Below, piece after piece: positions 1 to 9,350 of a stretch of 49,667 bases of DNA. The stretch is from Bacillus sp. 7884-1 (GTDB taxonomy: Bacteria > Bacillota > Bacilli > Bacillales > Cytobacillaceae). How positions within the stretch are numbered: position 1 is the first letter of the stretch; the number at the start of each line of letters is the position of its first letter. The translations under genes were made by a program, and so were the position numbers. The notes below the pieces were generated by a model that worked only from the letters and a program-made list of their open reading frames with translations, was not told the origin of the DNA and did no database searches. Location: positions 1 to 49,667 of the forward strand of contig NZ_NPDD01000153.1 in assembly GCF_002272245.1 (NCBI RefSeq), read 5' to 3'.

Positions 1-66
1 GTTAATAGCACTTTAAAAACAATATTTTTATTAAATTTTTAAATTAAAGTTTAAAGTGTCATATGA

Positions 67-105
67 AATCCCCCAATTTACTCTTTTAATAAATGCAAGT
101 ATATT
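67..105 (+). promoter_or_regulatory. Subtilase-type promoter of the gene at 150
   Basis: A CCCCCAATTTACT block at 70-82 contains the -35 hexamer TTTACT (77-82). A 17-bp spacer follows, then the -10 TATATT (100-105). The same arrangement precedes all five other subtilase genes in the window, and that recurrence is the main support. The predicted leader is about 40 nt. Any upstream 0A-box-like site would lie outside the window. Confidence 0.7.
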
Positions 106-149
106 AAAATTTGTATTTATTAATTTTTATTTGGGTGGGGTATAAGAGA

Positions 150-3100
150 ATGAAAAAGAAGTTTATTAAAAAAGCGACAACTCTTGCATTGGGACTAGTT
201 TTGGTTTCTAGCAGTCTATCAAATACATATCTTAGTCTACCAACTAAAGTACGTGCTGAGGGGACGCTATTATCGCCTTTTCAAAGTGGAGCTGTAACTA
301 GTACAAAGTCCGAACAAATCTTGGCTTCACTGACCAAAGAGCAGCGGGACGCATTGACTAAGCTTCAAGCCACGGAAAACTATGGGCCACAAGGATTTAA
401 TGAAGAAGAATTAAAGAGTGATAATGAAATCTCTGTTATTGTCGAGTTTAAGACCAAGCCTGAGAAAGTTGCGGTTCTTGATGCTGCATTAAAGGGAAAG
501 AAATTAACAGCTGAGCATGCGAAAAACAAAATTAACCATGAGCACGCTACTTTTGAAGAGGATGTAAAGAGAATTTTGCCATCCACTCTAGAAAAAAGTG
601 AAAAAAAGGCTTATCAAATAACGCGTTCCTTTAAAACAGCCTACAACGGGGTTTCTATGAAACTACCCGCGAACGAAGTAGAGACTCTTCTTCAATCAGA
701 TGCTGTAAAAGCGGTTTATAAAAGTGTTACCTTTACGATCGATCCGCCAATCCAATCAGATTCTAGTAAAGAAGAAGAATCCACTAAAAGAATAGAGAGT
801 ATTCCATTTCTAGGTGTAGACAAGTTACATAAAGAGGGTGTTACTGGAAAAGGAGTGAAGGTTGGAGTCATTGACACAGGTATCGATTATCACCATCCTG
901 ATTTAAAAGATGCATTTAAAGGTGGATATGATTTTGTAGATAACGATCTTGATCCAATGGAAACATCATACGACGATTGGAAAAAGTCTGGACTTCCAGA
1001 GACTAATGAAGGTGGTTCACCATATTATACGAGTCATGGTACGCATGTTTCAGGTACGATTGCAGGGCGAGCAAAAAATACGAGCGGTGTAGCTGTAAAA
1101 GGAATTGCACCTGATGCTGAAGTTTATGGATATCGTGTTTTAGGACCATATGGAACAGGTGGACTGGAAGATATTCTAGCGGGTATAGAAAAAGCAATTA
1201 TAGATGGCATGGATGTTATCAATCTATCATTAGGGATCAACATCAATGATCCACAGTATCCTACAAGTACAGCTATCAACTATGCGGTTTTACATGGTGT
1301 GACTGCCGTTGTTTCGGCTGGTAACTCTGGACCTTATTCATATACTCTTGGCTCTCCGGGAGCGGCTGCTTTAGCATTGACGGTTGGTGCAAGCAGCACA
1401 CCAATTCCGGTAGCAAAATATACAGGTGCAGTAGCTGGTTCTACAACAGAATTTCTTTTAAGCAATCTATACAGTGATTTGGTAACAGATTTGAGTGTTT
1501 TTAACAATCATCAATATGATGTCATTGATTTAGGGGTCGGAAGGGACTCCGATTACGCTGGGAAGGATGTCACTGGAAAAATCGTTCTTGTGAGTACCGG
1601 CGTTATTGGGACTCAATCTAAAACCATTTATGCTAAGAATCACGGTGCCGCTGCCATCATCGCCTATAATAATATCCCAAATGCTGGGACAACGCCTTTT
1701 GTACGAGAGGATCAAAACTTCATTCCAGCTTTTTCAATCAGCTATGAGCAAGGATTGGAGCTAAAAGCACAATTAGGGGCAGGCAATACAAAATTGACTT
1801 TGAAAAATTTTAATGAAGAGTACACAGAAGGCGATCAGCTTGCTAGGTTCAGCTCTCGCGGGCCATCACGCAATAATTACGATATGAAGCCAGAAATCAC
1901 CGCGCCAGGTGTGAGCGTTTTATCAAGCGTTCCAGCTTATACAGTTTATCAAAATGATCCATCTAATTATCAATTCGCTTATAACCGCATGTCTGGTACA
2001 TCAATGGCCGCACCTCATGTAACAGGAATTTCTGCTTTATTACTACAGGCAAATCCTGATCTTGAGCCAAGTGATATTAAAACGATTTTGATGAATACAG
2101 CTAAACCATTAGCAGACCAGTATAGTGTATTTGAAGTAGGCGCAGGTCGTGTCGATCCATATCGTGCCGTCCACGCAGGAATGGAGCTTCAAGTTCAAGA
2201 TGAAACTCCAATTCGCGTCAATGAAGAAAACATTGTCATGAAAGAAGAGACAGGCGGACTTAGTTTCGGTAATCATTATGCAAACGAGGAAACGATTATT
2301 AAAAAGACTGTAAATATGACAAATTTAGAAGATAAAAAGAAAAAGTTTGATGTGGATGTCCAATTTCAAACAGATGTAAACGGATCACTAGATGCTAGTT
2401 CTAATAAGGTGAGCTTAGATATTCCAAAGGTTATTCCAGTACAATCTTTCCAAACAAAAAAAGTGCCTGTTACATTGACAATTCCAGCGACTGCCAAAGC
2501 TGGCATTTATGAAGGCTATCTTATCATGACAAACCAAGACGACAAAAACGAACAATATCGGATTCCGTTTAGCGTTCGAACAACTGAAGAAGGAATTGAA
2601 TCTACATCCCTTTCTTCAAATGCAATTGCACCTTACCATTTACAAGCGATCCCAATTAGTGCTTCTACTTGGTATGAAAGATTGAATTTCAGATTAAAGT
2701 CTCCTATGAAATGGCTGGATTTAGTTTTGGTAGATGGAAAAACTGGAGAGGATATAGGATTTTTAGAAACTATTTATACGCAAGATTTATATGATAATAC
2801 GAACTATTTTGTTGAAAGGATATTTGATGGTAAATACTATGCGTTTACTGGAAATCCAGAAAAGCCCATCTCCGCTCAACAGAGTTATGTAAAACCTGGA
2901 TATTACCAGATTAAAGTTATTGGTACAAGTGAGCGTGATCATTATTTTATAATGAATAATGATATATATGTTGACGTTAACAGCCCAACGTTGACAACAA
3001 ATTTTGATGGAAATGAATCACCTGTCTTTGAATATCAGCCGGGACAAAAAACAGTTCCTCTTCAAGTTAAAGTTACTGATGATGAAGTGGAAAAGATGTT

Positions 3101-4289
3101 TGCATCGGGAATGAATGTAAATCAGTCAATCATCTCCGTCAATTATGCTATTAACGGAATCACTAAGCCTGTCCTTCCTGTTGGGACAGATGGAACGTTA
3201 AATTTTGACTTTCCGATAAATGAAACCAACCCATTCAATCGCTTTACAGTAAATGGACAAGATGGCGCGAAAAATCAGACTCCAAAGAAAAATTACTATT
3301 TTGTTAAAGCGGGTACACCGTACGGATATATGAAGACTGATAAAACAAACGTTAAAATGGGAGAAACGGTATCCGCCACCCTCGTTTTAAATAACGTAGA
3401 TAAGTTAAAATCAGCAGAATGGACACTCACGAACATCGGACAAAGATTTGAAATTGTTGATGCTAAGGCGAATGATGCCCTTGCGAATTACGGTGCATCC
3501 GTGGTGAATGTTGAAACGACAGGCAACACTTCAAAAGTGAAGTTGGCTATGGATGGAACGAAAACGGTGAGCGGAAAAATTCCTGCAATCAATCTGACAT
3601 TGAGGGTGAAGGATACAGCCATTGTTGTAAGTGCAGCTGTAAATCCGACGATTGCTTATACAAATGAGCTGGGTAATCGTATATCTATCTCTTCTGCGGG
3701 AATGGAATGGCAACTACAGTCAACCTTCTCAGAAGTAACTGGCACATTAAGAGGATCTGCCGTGCCATTCAAAGATTGGACAAAAATTGGTGCATCTATC
3801 CGATTAATCGATGCGAACGGCACTGAGTATGATGGCACATCGACCCTTAATGTAAATGGAGATTACCGTATTTCTAAACTTCCGATTATTGACAATTCAT
3901 TCACTTGGGAAATGAAATTACCAGGACATTTTATGATGAAACGCCAAATTCAAATCGGGGTTGAGAAGAATGGAAACATTTGGGGACAGCTTCGTTTATA
4001 CTATAGCGGTATGGGAGCATCCTTTTATGAGTATGCTGTTGCTGGCGATGTGAATCAAGATAATGTGATTGATATCCAGGATGCGCTAACCATCCAAAAG
4101 GCTTGGAATACAACTAACAGAGCGGCGGATATTAACTTCGACGGAATTGTGGATGCAAAGGATATGTATTGGGTTGAAAGAAACTATCTAAAACAAAACC
4201 ATGAAGCTGACAATCCACCGGTACCTGTCCAACAAGTTGATGGAAAGACATTGCAAGATATTATAAAAGAATTGCAAATCTCGGCCTAG
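150..4289 (+). CDS. Secreted S8 subtilase with cohesin-like and dockerin modules
   Basis: This is a 1379-residue secreted serine protease. The start at 150 is preferred over an in-frame ATG at 111 because it opens directly on a lysine-rich signal peptide (MKKKFIKK, then a hydrophobic core, cleavage near RAEG) and has a GGGTGGGG ribosome site. An inhibitor-I9-like propeptide (about 80-205) is followed by the peptidase S8 domain. Its triad is Asp242 (VIDTGID), His296 (SHGTHVSG) and Ser618 (SGTSMAAPHV), with a protease-associated insert between His and Ser. Fn3-like beta modules follow, then a cohesin-like module (about 1057-1190), a carboxypeptidase-regulatory-like fold, and a type I dockerin (about 1298-1350) with two DxNxDxxxDxxD-type calcium loops. 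The tail GKTLQDIIKEL recurs in the subtilase at 31316. No sortase or SLH anchor is seen. Presumably it degrades extracellular protein; the function of the dockerin in a non-cellulosomal genus is inferred, not known. Confidence 0.93.
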   Translation: MKKKFIKKATTLALGLVLVSSSLSNTYLSLPTKVRAEGTLLSPFQSGAVTSTKSEQILASLTKEQRDALTKLQATENYGPQGFNEEELKSDNEISVIVEFKTKPEKVAVLDAALKGKKLTAEHAKNKINHEHATFEEDVKRILPSTLEKSEKKAYQITRSFKTAYNGVSMKLPANEVETLLQSDAVKAVYKSVTFTIDPPIQSDSSKEEESTKRIESIPFLGVDKLHKEGVTGKGVKVGVIDTGIDYHHPDLKDAFKGGYDFVDNDLDPMETSYDDWKKSGLPETNEGGSPYYTSHGTHVSGTIAGRAKNTSGVAVKGIAPDAEVYGYRVLGPYGTGGLEDILAGIEKAIIDGMDVINLSLGININDPQYPTSTAINYAVLHGVTAVVSAGNSGPYSYTLGSPGAAALALTVGASSTPIPVAKYTGAVAGSTTEFLLSNLYSDLVTDLSVFNNHQYDVIDLGVGRDSDYAGKDVTGKIVLVSTGVIGTQSKTIYAKNHGAAAIIAYNNIPNAGTTPFVREDQNFIPAFSISYEQGLELKAQLGAGNTKLTLKNFNEEYTEGDQLARFSSRGPSRNNYDMKPEITAPGVSVLSSVPAYTVYQNDPSNYQFAYNRMSGTSMAAPHVTGISALLLQANPDLEPSDIKTILMNTAKPLADQYSVFEVGAGRVDPYRAVHAGMELQVQDETPIRVNEENIVMKEETGGLSFGNHYANEETIIKKTVNMTNLEDKKKKFDVDVQFQTDVNGSLDASSNKVSLDIPKVIPVQSFQTKKVPVTLTIPATAKAGIYEGYLIMTNQDDKNEQYRIPFSVRTTEEGIESTSLSSNAIAPYHLQAIPISASTWYERLNFRLKSPMKWLDLVLVDGKTGEDIGFLETIYTQDLYDNTNYFVERIFDGKYYAFTGNPEKPISAQQSYVKPGYYQIKVIGTSERDHYFIMNNDIYVDVNSPTLTTNFDGNESPVFEYQPGQKTVPLQVKVTDDEVEKMFASGMNVNQSIISVNYAINGITKPVLPVGTDGTLNFDFPINETNPFNRFTVNGQDGAKNQTPKKNYYFVKAGTPYGYMKTDKTNVKMGETVSATLVLNNVDKLKSAEWTLTNIGQRFEIVDAKANDALANYGASVVNVETTGNTSKVKLAMDGTKTVSGKIPAINLTLRVKDTAIVVSAAVNPTIAYTNELGNRISISSAGMEWQLQSTFSEVTGTLRGSAVPFKDWTKIGASIRLIDANGTEYDGTSTLNVNGDYRISKLPIIDNSFTWEMKLPGHFMMKRQIQIGVEKNGNIWGQLRLYYSGMGASFYEYAVAGDVNQDNVIDIQDALTIQKAWNTTNRAADINFDGIVDAKDMYWVERNYLKQNHEADNPPVPVQQVDGKTLQDIIKELQISA

Positions 4290-4370
4290 CATTTAAATTA
4301 TCTTTTAATTCATAATGTGTGTGGCTCATGCCGATTAAGTAAGGCACAATTACCTTTCTATAACGAAAAG

Positions 4371-4412
4371 ACGCTATTCCTTCTAAAATATTGGAAGGAA
4401 TAGCGTTTTTTA
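4371..4412 (+). terminator. Rho-independent terminator after the subtilase at 150
   Basis: A perfect 13-bp inverted repeat (ACGCTATTCCTTC at 4371-4383 with its complement at 4394-4406) is followed by a T run. Confidence 0.9.
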
Positions 4413-4583
4413 TCTTACGCACACATTTCAAAAAAGAAACAACTTCCTTTGTGGCCAATGCGTATAAGTCCAATAATCATCTAATAACTAGTCTAATAGG
4501 TACAGGTGCCTAATACTGTATATCAGACAGTTTAGAAATTGACAGGGTTGAGGTCACTGGTTCGATTCCTTCACAGAAAATCG

Positions 4584-4621
4584 ATAAAGGCCCCGATATT
4601 CCCAAGGCCTTTTCATTTTTT
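4584..4621 (+). terminator. Terminator-like hairpin with no gene directly upstream
   Basis: AAAGGCC (4586-4592) pairs with GGCCTTT (4606-4612) and is followed by a T-rich tract. It sits just after a tRNA-like fragment, so it may be the remains of a tRNA or genomic-island junction. Confidence 0.6.
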
Positions 4622-4791
4622 TAATTTCGTTGTAAATTCTCCTGCGGTAACTATTGTTAGTAGGATTTTTACAAAGGCGTAAATGTCTGTCCACTTGAAT
4701 AATTTTGTTAAAACTTTCCCCCAAAGCGCCCCCAATTCCCCCCCCATTTCTTTGGGGGAGAATACTTATTCTACTAAGTAGAGTAAAAATA

Positions 4792-4835
4792 AAAAACCCA
4801 AAAAGCGTTGATATAACGCAGTTTCTAGGGTTTTT
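4792..4835. terminator. Composite terminator-like hairpin
   Basis: An outer stem AAAAACCC (4792-4799) pairs with GGGTTTTT (4828-4835). An inner stem GCGTT/AACGC lies at 4805-4819. The A and T runs on both sides would allow termination on either strand, but no adjacent gene explains it. Confidence 0.5.
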
Positions 4836-5160
4836 GTGATTGCTATTTTATAAGCAAATCAATTAACGAGAGTAATGCTCAATGGTAGTGAAAACCTTGC
4901 ATTTTTTGCAAATGACACAAATTTTTTCATGAATAATTTTGTTCTTATAATAAAACTGTTACAGGAATTTTGTTCTTATTGGAGAATTTACTAAGATAAT
5001 AAAAATATTTATTTAGCCCACTGATCTCCCAAACTATACATTTCAATAAACCAAGGTGGATAAATGATATTGACACATCAAAAATCAGCATGTACTATTT
5101 ACTTATCATTTATTTGAAAATTATGTATATTAAAAAAGTGCGCATGATTTTTTTTATTTA

Positions 5161-5182
5161 TTCATGAAACCGGTTTCATGAA
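5161..5182. promoter_or_regulatory. Perfect 22-bp palindrome, LacI-family-type operator or cre-like site
   Basis: The half site TTCATGAAACC at 5161-5171 is mirrored exactly by its complement, giving a central CCGG. It fits the LacI/GalR operator style and differs from the CcpA cre consensus at one defined position. A degenerate extra half-site (GGGTTTCAT) follows at 5185-5193. It lies 180 bp upstream of the GH43 gene, whose expression it probably controls. Confidence 0.75.
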
Positions 5183-5363
5183 ATGGGTTTCATTAATTAA
5201 AGAACTCTAACTTGAAAGGGGTGGTTATTCTATAAGGTTAGTCCTAGGGAATTGAAAACTGGAAATGGAAAAAACATTTACACTATTCTGGACCTCTTAG
5301 AATAAACATCTATGAAACAATCGGTCTATCAAGATTTATAGAGATTTGTAAGGAGGGGTACTG

Positions 5364-8300
5364 TTGGTAAAGATAAACAAAAGAATTTCAACTTTTTTGG
5401 CTTTGATCCTCATTGTTTTACCCGCGTTGTCAACTAGTAAACCTGTTTCTGCGGAGACAGTGAATTTGGATTCAGACATTCTGTATTTTGTAAATGCAGG
5501 TGATGGTACACCTAACACCGTTGAAGGAACGGACAAAATGGGACTATATTCTAGTAAAACGGAGCAGATGTATGGTAAAGATGAAGTTACAGGGAAAAAG
5601 TGGGGTTTGGTAACTACTACTAGTGGTACTAGTGGTTCTAGTAGCAGTGATAAATTAGGATCTCTTCGATATTATAATGGTCCGCAAGTCCGTGATAAGG
5701 CATTAGTATATAAATTTGAATTACCGAATGGTGACTATGACCTTACTCTAGGATTCAAAAATCCATGGAGTGGCCGAAGTGTCAATATTATCAGTGAGGG
5801 CCAAAATCTATCAAATGGCGATTATGATATTGGAAGCTATTCCACGGTTAAAGAGGTAGAATATCAACAAATAACTGTTAACGACGGAGAATTAGAAGTT
5901 AAGATCCAGGGACCTTCAACAGGAAGCTTATCAAACTATAATGATCCACTCGTTAATTACATTATCGTCAAGAAGTACCAAGCGGTTTCTCTTTTTGATT
6001 TGGAAACAAAATTAGCCTCTGCAAAAGAAGTAGCGCAAAAAACAGAAACCTACACTAAATACAGTTTAGTGGAACTTAATAAAGCTATTGTGCAGGCAGA
6101 TAATTTGGTTGATAATATAAACGAAAATGGATTAGATATTAACATGAAAACAGTCCAGGCACAAATACGGACTAGTTTGAAGAACTTAGATACGGCACTA
6201 GCAGGCCTTATCGTATTCGCCCCAAACGATTCATTTAAACCTGGACAGGTTTGGACAGATACATATGGTGCTCCAATCCAAGCACATGGCGGCGGTATCA
6301 TGTATGACGAGGAAACGAAGAAATATTATTGGTACGGTGAAGATAAAACCAACGGATACCTTCCCGCTAGAGGTGTTAGGGTTTATTCATCAACAGATCT
6401 TTATAACTGGCAAGATGAAGGTCTCGCTCTAACAGCCATTGAATCGATGGACCAATTTGAAACAGATCCACTTATCTCCAAACTTTATGAAGGCAGAGAA
6501 GATAAAGCTGATATAAAAAATGATATTGGTACAGACAGGATTATTGAAAGACCAAAAGTAATCTACAATGATAAAACAAAGAAATATGTGATGTGGATGC
6601 ATACCGATGGTCCTTCTGCTACGTCAAATGCAAACTATGCAAAGGCGGAAGCAGGCTATGCATTAAGTGATTCTCCTACCGGACCTTTCGTCTATCAAGA
6701 AAGTAACCGTATGGACCGAGTTCCTGAAGGTGCGGAATATAATGGACAGCCAAACCAGCCTGGTATGGCTCGTGATATGAACTTATTCAAGGATGACGAT
6801 GGTACAGCCTACCTAATTTATTCCAGTGAAGAAAACATGACGATTTATATTTCGAAATTGAATGACTCATATACGGATATTGTAGGCTGGCATAAGGACG
6901 GAAAGGTAGAACGCGATACTACATACAAATCTGTCTATGGTGAGGATTATGTAAGAGTATTTCCAGGTGCACAGCGAGAGGCACCCGCGATGTTCAAATA
7001 TAATGGAAAGTACTATTTAATAACATCTGGTGCGACAGGATGGGCACCGAATTCAGCAAGATATACGGTTGCTGATGAAATTTTCGGAGAATGGAAACCT
7101 ATGCGCGATCCTTCAATCGGTGAGAAAGCTTCCACAACATTTGATTCACAAAGCACCAATGTCATTACAATTGATGCTAAAAAGGGAAAATTTATATTTA
7201 TGGGTGACAGATGGAAGGAAAGCGATTTAAAGGATTCTCGATATATTTGGCTTCCAATCGAATTTGGCCAAGGTGATGAAATTAGTATGCAATGGTATGA
7301 CGATTGGAAACTGGATACTTTAGACAGAATGGGGAAAGTCACAGTTAATACGGAGCTGCCAGCCAAGGTATCTGTTGATCAAGTACCTAATTTACCAAAA
7401 ATGATTAATGTGACCAATTCAGAAGGAATCCAAATGGACACGTCAGTAACATGGGACGTTAATATTGAGGCATTCTCGAAGCCTGGAACAGTAGTGGTTG
7501 AAGGGACACTTTCTGAATTAGCTAATAAAGTGATCAGAACAAAGATATTAGTTTTGCCAGAACATGTAAGATATTTTGTTCATGGTGGCGGGGCGAAAAC
7601 AAATGATTACGAAACATGGTCGTCTTTTATGCAAGGTACACTCCTTAATAAAGATATCATTGATCAAAAGTATGACCCAGCAAATGGACAAACATGGGGG
7701 TATATTGGGGATCGTACAAAACCTTCGGGCAGTAACAGTGGAGATTTATTTTCTTCGTTACGTTACCTTTTAAGTAATTCCGGTGATGATCTCTCATATA
7801 AGTTTGACTTGAAAAATGGTAAATACACTGTATATACCGGACTCTACGATCCTTGGTACAGTTCTACAAAGGGTAGCAGAAAAGCTGATATATTAATTAA
7901 TGGTGAAACCAAAACGAAGGGCTATGTATTTACGAGTTCTTACGATGTCAAAGGCTATAAAAATGTGAACGTAACGGATGGGAAACTTGACCTCACTGTT
8001 CGCAGGGTAGCTGGTTCACCTGATCCTCAAATCAGCTGGATTATGATTGTGGAAGAAGATACAACATCTCCTGTAATCACAGTAACCGGTAATAAGGAAA
8101 GTTATTCTGTTGATTCAAACATATCTATCACTTGCAGTGCAACTGATGATTTGTCTGGAATTGCTTCTGTCGATTGCCCGTCCATAGAAGGGCCGTCATA
8201 TGATTATAGTGTAGGAGTAAATAAATTCACAGCCAAAGCTATTGATCGTGCAGGTAATGCAGCAGAAATAGAATACCAATTTACGGTAACTGTGGACTTT

Positions 8301-8522
8301 GATAGTTTAAGCCGATTAACCGAATCTTTTGTAACGAATACGGGGGTTGCTGAATCACTGACTACCAAACTTAATGGAGCAAAAGAAGCAGCAGCGAAAG
8401 GTAATCAGAATGCCGCAGAAGGTAAACTTAAGGCGTATGTAAATGAGTTATCTGCTCAAAGTAATAAGTCACTTACGAAAGAAAAGGCAAATCTATTAAT
8501 TTCTTTGTCTGGAAATCTGTGA
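5364..8522 (+). CDS. Secreted multimodular GH43-like glycosidase
   Basis: This 1052-residue protein probably cleaves a plant or microbial beta-glycan outside the cell. It starts at TTG, supported by AAGGAGGGG 7 bp upstream and by the signal peptide that begins there (cleavage near VSAET). Modules in order: a malectin/CBM-like beta-sandwich (about 35-205), a helical FIVAR-like segment (about 213-285), and a five-bladed GH43-type propeller (about 295-660). The propeller shows the repeated GGGIMYD, RPKVIYND, RDMNLFKDDDGTAYL and REAPAMF blade motifs; Glu539 in REAPAMF is the likely general acid. A Big_4-like Ig domain (about 660-735), a second malectin-like module resembling the first, an HYR-like Ig repeat (about 895-970) and a helical tail follow. 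There is no cell-wall anchor. The subfamily and substrate cannot be set from the sequence alone; arabinan or galactan-type targets are usual for the family. Confidence 0.85.
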   Translation: MVKINKRISTFLALILIVLPALSTSKPVSAETVNLDSDILYFVNAGDGTPNTVEGTDKMGLYSSKTEQMYGKDEVTGKKWGLVTTTSGTSGSSSSDKLGSLRYYNGPQVRDKALVYKFELPNGDYDLTLGFKNPWSGRSVNIISEGQNLSNGDYDIGSYSTVKEVEYQQITVNDGELEVKIQGPSTGSLSNYNDPLVNYIIVKKYQAVSLFDLETKLASAKEVAQKTETYTKYSLVELNKAIVQADNLVDNINENGLDINMKTVQAQIRTSLKNLDTALAGLIVFAPNDSFKPGQVWTDTYGAPIQAHGGGIMYDEETKKYYWYGEDKTNGYLPARGVRVYSSTDLYNWQDEGLALTAIESMDQFETDPLISKLYEGREDKADIKNDIGTDRIIERPKVIYNDKTKKYVMWMHTDGPSATSNANYAKAEAGYALSDSPTGPFVYQESNRMDRVPEGAEYNGQPNQPGMARDMNLFKDDDGTAYLIYSSEENMTIYISKLNDSYTDIVGWHKDGKVERDTTYKSVYGEDYVRVFPGAQREAPAMFKYNGKYYLITSGATGWAPNSARYTVADEIFGEWKPMRDPSIGEKASTTFDSQSTNVITIDAKKGKFIFMGDRWKESDLKDSRYIWLPIEFGQGDEISMQWYDDWKLDTLDRMGKVTVNTELPAKVSVDQVPNLPKMINVTNSEGIQMDTSVTWDVNIEAFSKPGTVVVEGTLSELANKVIRTKILVLPEHVRYFVHGGGAKTNDYETWSSFMQGTLLNKDIIDQKYDPANGQTWGYIGDRTKPSGSNSGDLFSSLRYLLSNSGDDLSYKFDLKNGKYTVYTGLYDPWYSSTKGSRKADILINGETKTKGYVFTSSYDVKGYKNVNVTDGKLDLTVRRVAGSPDPQISWIMIVEEDTTSPVITVTGNKESYSVDSNISITCSATDDLSGIASVDCPSIEGPSYDYSVGVNKFTAKAIDRAGNAAEIEYQFTVTVDFDSLSRLTESFVTNTGVAESLTTKLNGAKEAAAKGNQNAAEGKLKAYVNELSAQSNKSLTKEKANLLISLSGNL

Positions 8523-8579
8523 ATAAAAAAGGTGATTTCATCATATTTATCATCAATGAGAGGTTAAAGAGGTGAAAAC

Positions 8580-8768
8580 ATGTTACGCAATGTTGGCAAA
8601 AGATTCATCTGGTTCCTGTTCGGAAGTACGGTTTTTGCTACTTTTATCGGATATGTCTTGTTTAAGGCTGGCCTCATTTCATTTCAAGGTATTCCTAAAT
8701 CCCAAAGAGCATTGAATATTAAAGAACGTGATCGAAGCAAAAGAGTCGGTAGAATTCGAGTTACTTAG
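8580..8768 (+). CDS. Small single-span membrane protein, unknown function
   Basis: This 62-residue ORF has a good ribosome site (AAAGAGGTG, 6 bp upstream) and begins 57 bp after the GH43 stop codon, so the two may be co-transcribed. It has one clear transmembrane segment (about residues 8-32) and a strongly basic C-terminal tail (KERDRSKRVGRIRV). I do not recognise a family. It could be a genuine small membrane protein or the surviving N-terminus of a longer one. The ribosome site and the hydrophobic pattern favour translation. Confidence 0.5.
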   Translation: MLRNVGKRFIWFLFGSTVFATFIGYVLFKAGLISFQGIPKSQRALNIKERDRSKRVGRIRVT

Positions 8769-8858
8769 AGATTTCTAGATCACCACTTTAAACTTTTAGT
8801 TGCTCAAATCTTTAAAATAGGAAATAAATAAACAATTAAGATGAAGTCATTAATAACC

Positions 8859-8892
8859 AACTTGGTATGCCTATGGGCTGCCAAGTTTTTTG
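8859..8892 (+). terminator. Rho-independent terminator after the small membrane ORF
   Basis: AACTTGG (8859-8865) pairs with CCAAGTT (8881-8887) and is followed by six T residues. It would end the GH43 transcript. Confidence 0.8.
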
Positions 8893-9074
8893 TCATTTTA
8901 TGCTAACAGAAACTTATTGTGTAGGGAAATGAGTTACATGCAACATAATAGTATAAACATCCAGAAGGTTAAATAATGGATGAAAAATACATAACTCTTC
9001 AATTAAAAAATTGTAGTACGACCACTGCCTTGGTCTGCACTACTGAAGGAATTTATACCTTTTCACATATATAC

Positions 9075-9123
9075 AAACACACGGCAACCCCTTGGAACAA
9101 AATGGGGTAACCGTGTGTTTTTC
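9075..9123 (+). terminator. Strong hairpin terminator upstream of the kinase operon
   Basis: AAACACACGG (9075-9084) pairs with CCGTGTGTTT (9111-9120); an internal CCCC/GGGG stem strengthens it and a T run follows. It insulates the kinase operon from upstream transcription. The rest of 8893-9263 shows no supported gene. Confidence 0.85.
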
Positions 9124-9263
9124 AGGTTCTATGGAAGGACGACTGGCAATTATCTGCATTTAAAGCTTCTTACTATTTTTCGAAGCTTTACGATAAAGTC
9201 CTCTATCTACCATGGTATCCCTTTAATACACCGGGAAAATGACAATTAATATTGCGAAATATG

Positions 9264-9308
9264 TTGGAAAAAATCCAACTGTTTAATGTATTGAGTGGTA
9301 AGTATACT
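9264..9308 (+). promoter_or_regulatory. Promoter element of the kinase operon, shared with the regulator gene
   Basis: This 45-bp element matches 13927-13971, upstream of the PRD regulator, at 36 of 45 positions without gaps. It contains TGGAAAAAATC, CTGTT and AATGTATT blocks and ends in a -10-like TATACT (9303-9308). No good -35 is present, which is typical of activator-dependent promoters. I infer that the regulator at 14012 acts here and on its own gene. Confidence 0.65.
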
Positions 9309-9350
9309 AGAAAGAAATAAATGATTAATGAAAGGATGAATGAACTGATA

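Larger units (their letters stand above)
4413..5363. other. Long intergenic stretch between protease and GH43 gene
   Basis: No convincing gene was found over about 950 bp. The stretch holds a short tRNA T-arm-like segment (4537-4572), two terminator-like hairpins (4586-4613 and 4792-4835), C-rich blocks at 4719-4757 with a CCCCC/GGGGG hairpin, and a perfect 22-bp palindrome at 5161-5182. A small hairpin (TATTCT at 5284 with AGAATA at 5299) lies in the GH43 leader region. Confidence 0.6.

Noticed and set aside
4289..4473. 70-codon minus-strand ORF over the terminator of the subtilase at 150
   Set aside because: It spans a strong rho-independent terminator and has no supporting start signal or family.
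8976..9110. 44-codon ORF (MDEKYITLQLKN...) with a weak ribosome site
   Set aside because: It runs into the strong hairpin at 9075-9123, has no recognisable domain and no operon partner; a chance frame is more likely.
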